Source: Actinoplanes lobatus
GTDB lineage: Bacteria > Actinomycetota > Actinomycetes > Mycobacteriales > Micromonosporaceae
Assembly: GCF_014205215.1 (NCBI RefSeq)
Contig: NZ_JACHNC010000001.1
Coordinates: forward strand, 7,064,501 to 7,128,500
DNA: 64,000 bases
Direction: 5' to 3'
The notes under the pieces were generated by a model that made no database searches, was not told where the DNA came from, and saw nothing but the letters and a program-made list of their open reading frames with translations. Of the stretch, positions 50,475 through 60,332 are shown one piece after another. Position 1 is the stretch's first letter. Each line of letters begins with the position of its first letter. The translations under genes and the position numbers were made by a program.

Positions 50475-52601
50475 ATGCGACGCCGCGTCTTTCTGCAGTC
50501 CGCCGCCCTCGCGGCCGCACTCGGCTCGCTCAGATTCTCCGGCTTCGCGCTCGCGACCGGGAGCGGCCAGGAGGATAAGCTGATCGAGGTGTGGACTGGA
50601 GAACATGGCGGCTACCCGCCCTTCGAGCAGGTGAACCCGACCTCGATCAAAGCGGCGCTAGAGAAGGGCATGGAGCTCAATAGAGCCGAGATCGCGAGGA
50701 TCGCCGGCGCCGCCGAAGGGCCGACCTTCGCCAACACCATCGCCGCGCTCGAAGACAGCGGCCGTGCCCTCGACCGCGCTCAACGTCTTTTCAGCGTTTT
50801 CACCTCGGCGATGAACGACAAGGCGATGCAGGATCTGCAGACCGAGATGTCGCCCGTCCTGTCGGCCTTCGGCGACGACATCATTCAGAACGCCCAGCTT
50901 TTCGCCCGGATCAAGGCGGTCCATGACGGCCTGGCCACCGCTGGCCTGTCGCCGGAGCAGAAGCGTCTCGTCGAGAGCTACTACCAGGATTTCACCCGGC
51001 AGGGCGCGGCACTCGACGACGCCGACCAGGCCGCGCTGAAGGACCTCAATCAGAAGCTTGCCTCGCTCTACACCAGGTTCAGCCAGAACGAGCTGGCCGA
51101 CGAGGAGAGTTACCGGCTCACCATCGAGACCGAGGCGGATCTCGAGGGCCTTCCCGATTCGCTGCGTGGGGCTGCCGCAGCGGCCGCCGAGGCGCACGGG
51201 GTCAAGGGCAAATGGGTCTTCACCAACACGCGTTCCTCGATGGAGCCGTTCCTGACCTACTCCGCCCGGCGCGACCTGCGGGAGAAGGGCTGGCGCATGT
51301 GGATCATGCGCGGTGACAACGGCACGGCCACCGACAACAAGGCCGTGATCAGCGAGATCCTTCAGCTCCGGGCCCGGCGGGCCGGTCTGCTCGGCTTCAC
51401 GACACACGCCCACTGGGTCGTCGAGGACAACATGGCGAAGACGCCGCAGGCCGCCATGGACCTGATGATGAAGCTGTGGGGCCCGGCCCTGCGGCGCGCC
51501 CAGGAGGAGATCGCCGACATGCAGGCGATCGCCGACGAGGAGGGCGCCGGCATCACGATCGAGGCCTGGGACCACCGGTTCTATTCGGAGAAGGTACGTA
51601 AGGCGAAGTACGACCTCGACCAGAACGAGGTGAAGCACTATCTCCAGCTCGACAAGATCCGTGACGGTATGTTCTGGGCCGCCGAACGCCTCTACGGCCT
51701 GCGATTCGCCAGACTCGACGGTCTGCCCGTCTACCACGAGGACATGTCGGTCTACGAGGTGACGCGCGGCGGCGAGCGCGTCGGCCTGTGGTATTTCGAC
51801 CCCTACACCCGCGCCGGCAAGAGCTCCGGTGCGTGGATGAACGAGTACCGCACCCAGGAGCATTTCAAGACTGGCATCACCCCGATTGTCTCCAACAACT
51901 CGAACTTCGTGAAGTCAGGCTCCGGCCCAGTCCTCATCTCCTGGGACGACGCCGTCACCATGTTCCACGAGTTCGGCCACGCACTGCACGGCCTCAGCTC
52001 GAACGTCATCTATCCGCGCCTGGCCGGCACCTCGGTCAAGCGCGACTTCGTCGAGTTTCCCAGCCAGATCAACGAGCACTGGCTCCCGACCCCGGAGGTG
52101 CTCGAGCGGTTCGCCCTGCACGTCGACACCGGCGAGCCGATGCCCGCCGAGCTGCTCACCAAGATCCAGAAGTCGCTGAAGTTCAACCAGGGCTTCGGTA
52201 CTGTCGAATTCCTTGCCTCGGCGATCTACGACATGAAGATCCACCTGGCCGCGACGCCGGACGGCACGATCGACCCCGGAGCCTTCGAGAAGACCTGCAT
52301 GGCCGAGATCGGTCTGCCGAGGGAGATCGTCATGCGTCACCGCCCGACCCATTTTGGGCACATCTTCTCAGGCGACGGATATTCGGCCGGCTACTACGTC
52401 TATCTCTGGGCCGATGCGCTGACCGCCGACGTGTGGGAGCTGTTCGAACAGAAGGGCGTCTGGGACCCTGCCACCGCCAAGGCGTTCCTCGACGACATCC
52501 TCGCGGTCGGCAACGCCGTGGCACCGGACGAGGCATTCCGCAATTTCCGGGGCCGCGACGTGGACACCGAGGCCCTGATGCGGTTGCGCGGCTTCGCCTG
52601 A
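50475..52601 (+). CDS. M3-family metallopeptidase (Dcp-like peptidyl-dipeptidase), exported
   Basis: 708 residues from ATG at 50475 (GGAGGA upstream). It starts MRRRVFLQSAALAAALGSLR, a Tat-like leader (Arg pair, hydrophobic core). The long helical M3 body ends in the zinc site TMFHEFGHALHGLSS (HExGH) with the third ligand in DFVEFPSQINEHW, and HRPTHFGHIFSGDGYSAGYYVYLW, the substrate-tyrosine loop. Dcp enzymes remove C-terminal dipeptides. The leader style and text resemble proteobacterial M3 proteins more than actinobacterial ones, so transfer is possible. It lies between two IS elements. Confidence 0.9.
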   Translation: MRRRVFLQSAALAAALGSLRFSGFALATGSGQEDKLIEVWTGEHGGYPPFEQVNPTSIKAALEKGMELNRAEIARIAGAAEGPTFANTIAALEDSGRALDRAQRLFSVFTSAMNDKAMQDLQTEMSPVLSAFGDDIIQNAQLFARIKAVHDGLATAGLSPEQKRLVESYYQDFTRQGAALDDADQAALKDLNQKLASLYTRFSQNELADEESYRLTIETEADLEGLPDSLRGAAAAAAEAHGVKGKWVFTNTRSSMEPFLTYSARRDLREKGWRMWIMRGDNGTATDNKAVISEILQLRARRAGLLGFTTHAHWVVEDNMAKTPQAAMDLMMKLWGPALRRAQEEIADMQAIADEEGAGITIEAWDHRFYSEKVRKAKYDLDQNEVKHYLQLDKIRDGMFWAAERLYGLRFARLDGLPVYHEDMSVYEVTRGGERVGLWYFDPYTRAGKSSGAWMNEYRTQEHFKTGITPIVSNNSNFVKSGSGPVLISWDDAVTMFHEFGHALHGLSSNVIYPRLAGTSVKRDFVEFPSQINEHWLPTPEVLERFALHVDTGEPMPAELLTKIQKSLKFNQGFGTVEFLASAIYDMKIHLAATPDGTIDPGAFEKTCMAEIGLPREIVMRHRPTHFGHIFSGDGYSAGYYVYLWADALTADVWELFEQKGVWDPATAKAFLDDILAVGNAVAPDEAFRNFRGRDVDTEALMRLRGFA

Positions 52602-52689
52602 CCCGGGTTCGATCCGGCATGCGAACCACTGGACCGCCAGGCCGGTCCGGTGTTCTCATGCCATCGTCTGCTGATCACTGGGTCTTCGA

Positions 52690-54168
52690 CGACGAGCAGT
52701 TCAGCAGTCCATAAGGCGGGAACCCCGGCCGTTCACGGCCGGGAGGAACGCCGTCACCCACCTGGACGGTTCTGGTTTCGCGGTGTGCGCGGACGATGCT
52801 GAGGGGTTGGCCGCCGCATGGTCGGTGAGGTGCCACGGGTGTTCGCGGGTGCTCGCGGCGGGCTTGATGCAGTTGTGGATGGTCTGACGTTGTGTGCCCG
52901 AACGTCGGGGATGAAGTGTCTGTTCGGGTGACATAGTCGTATCTAGACTGATCGGCGTGAAGCTGGTGGTGCAGGTGAAGCTCCTGCCGACGCCTGTGCA
53001 GGCGTCGGCGTTGGAGGCTACCCTGCGGGCCTGCAACACCGCCGCCTCGAAGGTTGCCGCCACCGCCCGTGCCGTCGGCTGTTACCGCAACTATGACCTG
53101 CGGAAACACTCCTATCAGGCCATCAAAGCGGATTGCGGGTTGGGTGCGCAGGCCGCGCAACATGTGATCAAGAAGGTCTGCGACGCGTACACGACGTTGC
53201 AGGCCAACCTCACAGCCGGCCGCTACGGCAAGCCCGGCAGCAGGCGCCGCCGCAGAGTCGAGGCCGGCCCGGTTGTGTTTCGCTGGGATGCGGCACAGCC
53301 GTACGACGCGCGGATGCTGTCCTGGCAGCACGACGCCCGGACCGTGTCGATCTGGACGGTCGGCGGGCGGCTCAAGAACGTGGCGTTCACCGGCTCGGCG
53401 GATCAGCTCACAGCGGTCGCGACCCTACCGGTCGGTGAATGCGATCTGCTGCACCGCGACGGCATGTGGTTCCTGTACGCCAGCGTGGAGGTGCCCGAGC
53501 CGCAGCTGATCGAGCCGGCCGGGTTCCTCGGTGTTGATATGGGCATCGTCAACATCGCCTACGACTCCGACGGCACCCGGCACGCCGGGGCCGAACTCAA
53601 CGGCTATCGCCGCCGGCAGGCCCGGCTGCGTCAGCGGTTGCAGGCCAAGAACAGCCAGTCCGCGAAACGGCTGCTGCACCGCCGCCGTCGTAAGGAGGCG
53701 CGGCACGCCGCGGACATCAACCATGTGATCGCCAAGACCATCGTGACCGAGGCTGCACGCACCGGCCGCGCTATCGCCGTCGAACAGTTGACGGGGATCC
53801 GTGACCGGGTCCGGCTGAGAAAGCCCCAACGGGTCACGCTCTCCTCATGGTCATTCGGGCAGCTCGGCGCGTTTCTGGCGTACAAGGCCTGCCGGGCCGG
53901 TGTGCCGCTGGTCCAAGTGGACCCCCGGTACACCTCGCAAACCTGTCATCGGTGCGGGTACCGCGACAAACGCAACCGGCCGAACCAGGAAACCTTCACC
54001 TGTCGGTCGTGCGGGGTCGTTGCCCACGCCGACCACAACGCGGCCCTCAACATCGCCCAACGCGGTGCCGAGAGCTGGGGCGCAGTCAGCCGCCCACACG
54101 TGGCCTGACCTCGCAGCCAGCGGGGGAAGAGATCCACAAACCCGCCCATTCATGGGCGGGTAGTTGAC
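52690..54168 (+). mobile_element. Second kind of TnpB element (IS1341-like), ends approximate
   Basis: Left subterminal hairpin CCCGGCCG-TTCA-CGGCCGGG (52724-52743) and right hairpin CCCGCCCAT-TC-ATGGGCGGG (54141-54160) followed by TAGTTGAC bracket a single tnpB. The sequence is unrelated to copies 1-3. Exact ends are not fixed because only one copy is present. Confidence 0.65.
52957..54108 (+). CDS. tnpB: TnpB of a different clade
   Basis: 383 residues from GTG at 52957. RuvC motifs GVDMGIVNIA (D194), IAVEQLTGIRDR (E276), HADHNAALNI (D359); zinc ribbon CHRCGYRDK...CRSCG. The N-terminus LLPTPVQASALEATLRACNTA is the OrfB HTH domain. All catalytic residues are present. No tnpA is nearby. Confidence 0.9.
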   Translation: MKLVVQVKLLPTPVQASALEATLRACNTAASKVAATARAVGCYRNYDLRKHSYQAIKADCGLGAQAAQHVIKKVCDAYTTLQANLTAGRYGKPGSRRRRRVEAGPVVFRWDAAQPYDARMLSWQHDARTVSIWTVGGRLKNVAFTGSADQLTAVATLPVGECDLLHRDGMWFLYASVEVPEPQLIEPAGFLGVDMGIVNIAYDSDGTRHAGAELNGYRRRQARLRQRLQAKNSQSAKRLLHRRRRKEARHAADINHVIAKTIVTEAARTGRAIAVEQLTGIRDRVRLRKPQRVTLSSWSFGQLGAFLAYKACRAGVPLVQVDPRYTSQTCHRCGYRDKRNRPNQETFTCRSCGVVAHADHNAALNIAQRGAESWGAVSRPHVA

Positions 54169-54174
54169 CGAAGG

Positions 54175-54318
54175 CATGGAGCGCGCCACCCGGTGCACGG
54201 AGGCCGCGATCGTGACGGCGTTGACCGGATCGATGTGCCCGCGTAGGGCGGCCTGCTGCGCGCCGGTCGCGGCGTTCCAGATCCGGTGATCGACCGCTGT
54301 GACCGTGATGATCCGTCA
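54175..54318 (-). pseudogene. WD40-repeat gene scrap
   Basis: The minus-strand frame reads DHRIWNAATGAQQAALRGHI, DPVNAVTIA, one WD40 blade junction (RIWNAATG..LRGH.DPVNAV). No start or further repeats; it abuts the right end of the fourth TnpB element. Remnant of another WD40 protein. Confidence 0.55.
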
Positions 54319-54330
54319 GATGCGCTCTTG

Positions 54331-55407
54331 TCAGCCCGGGTGACCGGCCAGTTCCAGCGCGTACCGCGGGAACCAACGGCCGGCCGGCGGTGAGCCGGCG
54401 GTGCAGGCGCCGTCGGACTCGCCCGGCCGCTTGATCCACAGGTACGCGTCGACGAGCGGATGCCCGGTCTCGACCGTCGGCGGCGTACCGAGGGCGCGGC
54501 CCGGCGGGTTGCACCAGTGCCGGTCGCCGGCGCCCATCTGCGCCGGCCCGTTGCCGTTGCGGCTGGTGTCGACGACGAAGTGCGCGCCGCCGAGCAGCCC
54601 CGACAGTGCCGTCCCGTACGCGATGTTGTCCGGCGTGCTCTCGAAGTTGGCTACGTTGAGCGCGAAGCCGTGCGCCCGGTCGATGCCCGCGGCCCGCAGG
54701 GCCGGCGCCATCCGGCCCGCATCGACCCAGGTCGGGTTGCCGGCGTCGAGGTAGACCCGCACGCCCGGCACGGTACGGAACGCGTCGACGGCGGCGCCGA
54801 GCAGTCGGTAGCGCTCGGCCGCCGCGGCCGCGGGAAGGCAGCCGTCGATGGCATGCGCGACGGCGTCCGGCTCGAGCACGACGATCGCCCGATGGCCGGC
54901 GAGCGCCGCCGCGAGGGCGCCGACCCACCGGCGGTACGCGGCGGCGTCACGCGCGCCGCCGGCGGAGTGACCCGAGCAGTCGCGCTGGGGAAGGTAGTAC
55001 ACGGAGAGCACCGGCACCTGGCCGGCCGCGCCGGCCTCGCGGACCAGGCGGCGGGCGCGGTCGGCGTACCCGGATGCCTCGTCGGCGAACCAGGTGGCCG
55101 TCGGCTGCTCGGCGATCCGGCGGATCGCCGCGGCCTCGCCGGTGCGTCCGGCGGCCTCGAGGCCGCGCAGGTGATCTACGGCCGGCCCGGTGCGCTCGAC
55201 GAACAGCGGCCAGCCGGCGAGCCGACCGGTCGGGGCGGCATCGGAACCCCTCGCATCCGGTGTCGCCCCGCCGGTCCCCGCCCGGTCCGTCGCGTCCCCC
55301 TTCGCGGCGAACCAGGCGGCTGCGCCGAGCAGCAGCACGGCGCAGAGTGCGGCCGCCACCAGCAGTGGGCGGCGGCCGCGTGGCCGCACCAGGGCATGGC
55401 GCGCCAT
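54331..55407 (-). CDS. cslZ: Membrane-anchored GH6 endoglucanase, CslZ-like
   Basis: 358 residues. N-terminal anchor (RPLLVAAALCAVLLLGAAAW), a linker, then GH6: VLSVYYLPQRDCSGHSAGG (catalytic acid Asp in YxLPxRDC), VVLEPDAVAHA, VYLDAGNPTWVDAG, CNPPGRALG and LWIKRPGESDG. GH6 enzymes cut beta-1,4-glucans with inversion. The start is 3 bp after glxA, so it is third of the cslA-glxA-cslZ operon; in Streptomyces CslZ trims the glucan made by CslA. No cellulose-binding module. Confidence 0.9.
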   Translation of the reverse strand: MARHALVRPRGRRPLLVAAALCAVLLLGAAAWFAAKGDATDRAGTGGATPDARGSDAAPTGRLAGWPLFVERTGPAVDHLRGLEAAGRTGEAAAIRRIAEQPTATWFADEASGYADRARRLVREAGAAGQVPVLSVYYLPQRDCSGHSAGGARDAAAYRRWVGALAAALAGHRAIVVLEPDAVAHAIDGCLPAAAAAERYRLLGAAVDAFRTVPGVRVYLDAGNPTWVDAGRMAPALRAAGIDRAHGFALNVANFESTPDNIAYGTALSGLLGGAHFVVDTSRNGNGPAQMGAGDRHWCNPPGRALGTPPTVETGHPLVDAYLWIKRPGESDGACTAGSPPAGRWFPRYALELAGHPG

Positions 55408-55410
55408 CGG

Positions 55411-57360
55411 TCAGAGCACCTGCACCCAGCGGCCGACGGACGGCACGCCCTGGTCGTCGACCAGGTACAGCAGGTACCAGCCGGAGGGCACCAGGCCCTT
55501 GGCCTTCGGGACGGACAGGGCCAGGCCACCCGGCACGGGGGTGATGTCAAGGGCGACGGAGCGCTGGTCGACGTCGGTCACGTGGGTGACGGCGCTGGGC
55601 CGCATGAGCCGGGCGGCGTGGATGCGGCCCGCGTCGGCGGTCGTGAACGTGACGGTGGTGCCCCGCTGGACCGCGGCGGGCCCGTCGGCCACCGTGGGCC
55701 GGTCGCCCTTGAACAGGTACGGCGGGGAGTAGACCTCGATCCGCTGTTCGAAGGTGCCGGGGTTCTTGCCGGAGGGGTCGTAGAGCGGGTCGCTGCCCAT
55801 GGTGATGACCCGGCCGTCGGGCAGCAGGATCGCCTCGGAGTGGTAGTTGCGGCCGATGGTGGAGTCGGCGGCGCGGGCGAAGCTGTTGCTGGCGGGGTGG
55901 TAGATCTGCGCGTTGAGCAGGTCGCTGCGGGTCTTGCCCTGGTATTCGCCGCCGCGGTAGCCGGAGGAGCCGCCGGTGGTGAGGACGGTGTCGTCGGGCA
56001 GGAGCACGGTGCTGAGGTAGCGGGCGGGTTCGGGCAGGTTGGGGCCGGGTCCGTAGGTGGGTTTGGGTTCGTCGAGGTCGGCGATGGCGGTGCGGGCGGT
56101 GGAGACGGGTGATTCGCCGATCTCGCCGCCGCCGAAGATCATGACTTTCTGGTCCTGTGCGGGTGCGAGCAGGACGGAGGAGCTGGTTTCGGTCATGCTG
56201 GAGTCGGGCAGCCCGGGGACGGTCTGGAAGCGGTTGTTGGTGAGGTCCCAGAGCCCGGGGGTGCGGCCCTCGGTGTCGGAGCCGTAGCCGGAGTTGGAGC
56301 CGGAGAAGAAGAGCCGTCCGTCCTGCATGAGGTGCAGCCCGGGGTAGGTGGGGAAGACCCGCGTGAGTTCGGGCGCGTCGACCCAGCGCCGCTGACCGGC
56401 GAGGTAGCGCTCGTTGTTGCCGGGCAGCATCCGGCCGAACCCGTCGAGGCCGGAGACGGCCAGGACGTCGCCGTTCGGGGTCTCGGCGAGGGTCGGATAC
56501 CAGCGGGGCTTCACCATGTTGCCGGTGCGTATGTAGCGCTCGGTGTTCGGGTCGAACTCGTACGACGTGTTGTCGCCGCCGTACTCCTGCTTTTCCCGGG
56601 TGATCTTGTCGGCGAGGCCGTAGAGGTTGCGCCGGTCGTCGCCGGTGAGGCCGGCCAGGGCGTACTGGGCGGGGCCGCGGACGATGGCGGTGTCGCCGGC
56701 GAGCTCGGCGTCGACCCACACCTCAGCTTCGCCGGCGTGCGTCATCACCTCGTCGCCGTGCTTCATGGTGACGGCGGCGGGAACGGTGACGTCGGCGCGG
56801 GTCAGGTACGCGAAACCGTTCTTGCCGGTCAGCCGGGTGCCCTTGGGGAAGAACCGCGGCCCGCCGACGGCGGACTCGTTCTTGATCTTCATGACGCCCG
56901 CGGCGTTGGCGATGTCCTTCTCGAGGACCTCGTACGACTTGGTGCCGCCGGCGACGAGCAGGTTGCCGTTGGCGAGGAACGTGTGTCCCGCGCAGAACAC
57001 GTCGGTGGGGGTTGGCACCTCGGTGAACTTGTCGAGTGCGGGGTCGTAGAGCACGGTGCGGAAGGTGCCGGCCTCGAAGTTCTCCCGGTCGTTGCCGCTG
57101 CCGGCGATGATCAGGACCTTGCCGGTGTGCAGCAGCGCGGCATGGATCGCGTTGACCCGGAAGTCGGCCGGCACCGGAAGGCGCGACCAGTATCCGTGCT
57201 TCTGCGTGTAGGACGGCCGGCTGATCTGGAACTCGTGCAGCTTCTCGGCGCCGAAGACCACCATGGGCCGGTTGACGACGGCGAGGACCGTCAGGACCAC
57301 GAGGGTGACGAACCCACTGAGCAGGCGGCGGGCCACGGTCGGGCGAGGGCGGGGGCTCAT
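55411..57360 (-). CDS. glxA: GlxA, copper radical (galactose-oxidase-like) oxidase
   Basis: 649 residues; ATG at 57360 overlaps the cslA stop (ATGA). N-terminal membrane anchor (GFVTLVVLTVLAVVNRPMVV), kelch propeller, and a C-terminal DUF1929-type beta domain (VYSPPYLFKGDRPTV, HVTDVDQRSVAL). Active-site candidates: Cys in TDVFCAGHTF and Tyr in SYEFDPNTER (Cys-Tyr cofactor), Tyr-His in NYHSEAILLPDGR. In Streptomyces GlxA needs copper and acts on the tip glucan during development. Confidence 0.93.
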   Translation of the reverse strand: MSPRPRPTVARRLLSGFVTLVVLTVLAVVNRPMVVFGAEKLHEFQISRPSYTQKHGYWSRLPVPADFRVNAIHAALLHTGKVLIIAGSGNDRENFEAGTFRTVLYDPALDKFTEVPTPTDVFCAGHTFLANGNLLVAGGTKSYEVLEKDIANAAGVMKIKNESAVGGPRFFPKGTRLTGKNGFAYLTRADVTVPAAVTMKHGDEVMTHAGEAEVWVDAELAGDTAIVRGPAQYALAGLTGDDRRNLYGLADKITREKQEYGGDNTSYEFDPNTERYIRTGNMVKPRWYPTLAETPNGDVLAVSGLDGFGRMLPGNNERYLAGQRRWVDAPELTRVFPTYPGLHLMQDGRLFFSGSNSGYGSDTEGRTPGLWDLTNNRFQTVPGLPDSSMTETSSSVLLAPAQDQKVMIFGGGEIGESPVSTARTAIADLDEPKPTYGPGPNLPEPARYLSTVLLPDDTVLTTGGSSGYRGGEYQGKTRSDLLNAQIYHPASNSFARAADSTIGRNYHSEAILLPDGRVITMGSDPLYDPSGKNPGTFEQRIEVYSPPYLFKGDRPTVADGPAAVQRGTTVTFTTADAGRIHAARLMRPSAVTHVTDVDQRSVALDITPVPGGLALSVPKAKGLVPSGWYLLYLVDDQGVPSVGRWVQVL

Positions 57361-59255
57361 GCGTACGACTCCACGGTGAGGGCGGGCCCGGTGGCGCCGG
57401 CGTCGGCGCCCGTGCGGTCGGATCCGGCGGGGCGGTACGGGACGCGGCGGTGACGCCGGTCCTGTACCAGCCAGATGGCCGGTGGCAGGAGACAGATGAC
57501 CAGGTTGAGGGCGGGCCACAGCCACATCGCGCCGTGCACGTGGCCGGCGAACGGGGCGATGACCAGCAGCGCGGCGAAGAACGCCGCCCAGCGCAGGCTC
57601 TGCCGGAAGGTGAGCAGCCGGTCCGGGCTGGCCGAGTCGCCCTTGGGCGTCACCACGAACTTGCTGTTGCGGCGCAGCAGCGCACCGAGGAACGACGACA
57701 CGTAGATCGGCGTGGAGAGCGTCGACACCAGCATGCCGGCCAGGCCGGACGAGCCGCTCTCCTCGTGCGGACTGACGTTGTGGCGCCGGTTCCAGACGTA
57801 GAGGCCGACCTGGAAGAGCGCGGCGTCCACGTAGAGCATCAGCCACACCTCCTGCGGCACCTGCACACCCTTCGCACCCAGCACCAGGTAGCAGGCGGCG
57901 TTCACCGCGCCGAGCAGCCAGGCGAGTGCGGTGAGCGGGTAGTAGGAGGTGAGCAGGGCGTAGTGCAGGCCGCGGCGGAAGCCGAGGCTCCACATGAACC
58001 TGGCGAAGGAGGTGACCACGACCTCGTCGGTGCCGCGTGACCAGCGGTGCTGCTGGCTGAAGTAGTCGGTCCAGGAGGACGGGCCCTCGCCGACGGCAAG
58101 CACGTCCGGGGTGTAGACCGAGCGCCAACGCTTGCCGGTCTGCGGGTTGCGTGCACTGTGCACCGCGAGGCTGGTCGCCATGTCCTCGGTGATGGAGTCC
58201 TGTAGGCCGCCGATGCCGCGCAGGGCGCTGATGCGTACGGCGTTGTTGGTGCCGACGAGCATGGCGACGCCGAGGCTGTTGCCGGCGCGCTGCAGCAGGG
58301 AGTGGAAGAGGTACTGCTGTGACTCGGCCCAGCGGGTGACGACGTTGTCGTAGTTGCCGTAGATCTGGGGTCCGACGACGAAGGCGACGTCGGGGTCGCG
58401 GAAATAGCCGAGGAGGCGTTCGCAGAAGTTCGGCAGCGGCACGTGGTCCGGGTCGACGGAGACGAACACGTCGTAGTCGTCGCCGTTGGTGTCGACCCAG
58501 GAGTTGTAGTTGCCGTGTTTGGTCTTGGCCTTGAAGGCGCCGGCGGGGGTGTTGTAGTCGGGTCGGCCCTTGCGGCTGAAGTGGTTGACGCCGAGGCGCG
58601 CGCACATCTCGCGCACCTGTTCGTCGTCGCCCTCGTCGAGCAGCCACACGTCGTACCGGCCGGGGTGGCGGACCTGGAGGGCGGCGCGCAGGGTGCGCTC
58701 GACCATCTCCACGGGTTCCTTGCCCGGCACGATGGTGGTCAGGAACGCCACCCGCAGGTCGGCCTGCGGCACCACGGGGACCGGGTCGCGGGCCCACAGG
58801 GTTGCCAGGCACAGCGTGACGACGTTGACCAGCCGGAACAGCTCGATCAGCGCGGTCGCCACGATCATGAAGATCGTCGCCGCGTACAGCCCAGGGTGCA
58901 GGGTGCGCTCGGGAACCTCGATCGAGGAGAGCAGCCAGGCGAAGAAGGTGCTCTCGAACGCGAAGGCGAAGAGCGTGATCAGCACCGTGGAGATCGGCCG
59001 GCGGCGGGCCAGGGGCCGCATCTCGACCTTGTACCCGCGTGCCGGCGCGTGCCGGGCCTGGCCGGCCAGGACGCTGAAGCCGGCGTAGTTGTAGCCGCCG
59101 TCGGGGATGGCCATCGTGGCGTCGTCGCCCGGGTCGGGGAGCGATGTGCCGGTCCGATCGTCGTCCAGACCGGCGGGCGCGCCCGCGGTCGAGTTCATCG
59201 GTACGGGCGCGGCGGTGCGCTCGGTCCTTCCCGGGGGCATTTCAGTGACACTCAT
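57357..59255 (-). CDS. cslA: CslA, cellulose-synthase-like glycosyltransferase (GT2)
   Basis: 632 residues from ATG at 59255. Two N-terminal helices, GT2 catalytic domain with VWLLDEGDDEQV (first Asp), FVSVDPDHVPLP (DxD), DSITEDMATSL (TED base) and FSQQHRWSRGTDE (QQHRW), then about five helices. The pattern is that of processive beta-glucan synthases. No PilZ domain is visible. It heads the cslA-glxA-cslZ operon that makes the hyphal-tip glucan in streptomycetes. Confidence 0.94.
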   Translation of the reverse strand: MSVTEMPPGRTERTAAPVPMNSTAGAPAGLDDDRTGTSLPDPGDDATMAIPDGGYNYAGFSVLAGQARHAPARGYKVEMRPLARRRPISTVLITLFAFAFESTFFAWLLSSIEVPERTLHPGLYAATIFMIVATALIELFRLVNVVTLCLATLWARDPVPVVPQADLRVAFLTTIVPGKEPVEMVERTLRAALQVRHPGRYDVWLLDEGDDEQVREMCARLGVNHFSRKGRPDYNTPAGAFKAKTKHGNYNSWVDTNGDDYDVFVSVDPDHVPLPNFCERLLGYFRDPDVAFVVGPQIYGNYDNVVTRWAESQQYLFHSLLQRAGNSLGVAMLVGTNNAVRISALRGIGGLQDSITEDMATSLAVHSARNPQTGKRWRSVYTPDVLAVGEGPSSWTDYFSQQHRWSRGTDEVVVTSFARFMWSLGFRRGLHYALLTSYYPLTALAWLLGAVNAACYLVLGAKGVQVPQEVWLMLYVDAALFQVGLYVWNRRHNVSPHEESGSSGLAGMLVSTLSTPIYVSSFLGALLRRNSKFVVTPKGDSASPDRLLTFRQSLRWAAFFAALLVIAPFAGHVHGAMWLWPALNLVICLLPPAIWLVQDRRHRRVPYRPAGSDRTGADAGATGPALTVESYA

Positions 59256-60002
59256 CGACGGTTCTCTCACCTCGCGGGGTATGTTACCGAAAGTGATGGG
59301 GACGGTAATGCCGGTGACCGTCCTTTACGGATCGCCGCTAAAGCGAACCGTATTCACTGCCGGCAAATGGCGCTCTTCAATAGCGCCATTGCGGTTGGGT
59401 TGCTGAATGTTTCCTGACAGTTCCACACGGAGGCCGTCGAGCCATAAATTTGAGCCTTGAACGTGATCACTGACACGTGACCGGCGAGTAGCTATATACG
59501 CAGCGTGGCTACGGGTTCCGGTGCAGCGTAGTTGATCAATATCTTTCCAGGGTGTCGCGGCACCCTTCCGCTATGTCCAGATTGCCCTGATGGTGGCGCC
59601 TCGGCCGTTCGATGCCGTCTGTGTCGGCGCGGTTCGGCCTGACCGTTTCGCGGAAATCGACAGTGGACGGCCGCGCGTGACGGCCGTCATGTCCGCGGCG
59701 GCGCCAGCCGCCCGTAGCCCCGGGTGTCACACCCTGTGACCGTCGTTACGTAAGACATTCGCCGTTACCACGCTTTAAGCGGCCCCCCGAAACATTCTTG
59801 GGCTACGCATTCTCGAATGCTCGACGGCGGCTCGATCGAAGGTCGCGTCTCCTGCTATTCCGAGAGGTTGCCGGCGCGGTCGCGGGAACGTTCACTAATC
59901 ACGCAGAAGCGGCAACGATGTGACCGAGGGTGATTTACGTGGGTCATCGCGGACCGTCGCCGCCGACTCGGCGACGGCGGCGGGGGCGGGGGCGTGCCTG
60001 CG
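59256..60002. other. Long gene-free region upstream of cslA
   Basis: About 750 bp with no supportable CDS, RNA gene or clear inverted repeat. It should hold the cslA promoter. AT-richer patches occur near 59385-59410 and 59440-59495. Confidence 0.4.
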
Positions 60003-60204
60003 CTAATAGGCGATCTTCGCCATCTCCCGGATGGCGACGGCCGCGCGAACGAACGGGTTGTCGGCGAGGTCGCCGATGGTCTCGATGCCGAACGCCTGCC
60101 GCAGGCCCTCGGCCTCGCCCTCGGAGATGCCAGGCCAGCGCCGGCACCGGCGCGTCGACGAGGTCGGGAATCTGGCTCGACCGGTACTCCGGGCCGAGGA
60201 TCGC
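60003..60204 (-). pseudogene. Helix-hairpin-helix-like protein 3' part, frameshifted
   Basis: One frame gives AILGPEYRSSQIPDLVDAPVPALA and the next GISEGEAEGLRQAFGIETIGDLADNPFVRAA, ending MAKIAY. Together they resemble the C-terminus of a conserved actinobacterial protein with a (V)xALxGxSxxxAxxLxxAFxIxTxxDL motif. A frameshift near 60132 and the missing start mark it as dead. Confidence 0.55.
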
Positions 60205-60332
60205 GTCGCGCCCAGAGCGATCGCACCGACCATCCCGTCGAGCCCGGATCCGCCGCCGGTAAGCAATCTGGCTGACAATACTCCATAATGGACCGGATCG
60301 TGGCCAGGTGAGCCGATTCAAGTGGAGGACTG

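Noticed and set aside
55411..58812. Continuous 1133-codon minus frame spanning glxA and part of cslA
   Set aside because: Only the part from 57360 down is GlxA; the upstream part is an off-frame reading of cslA.
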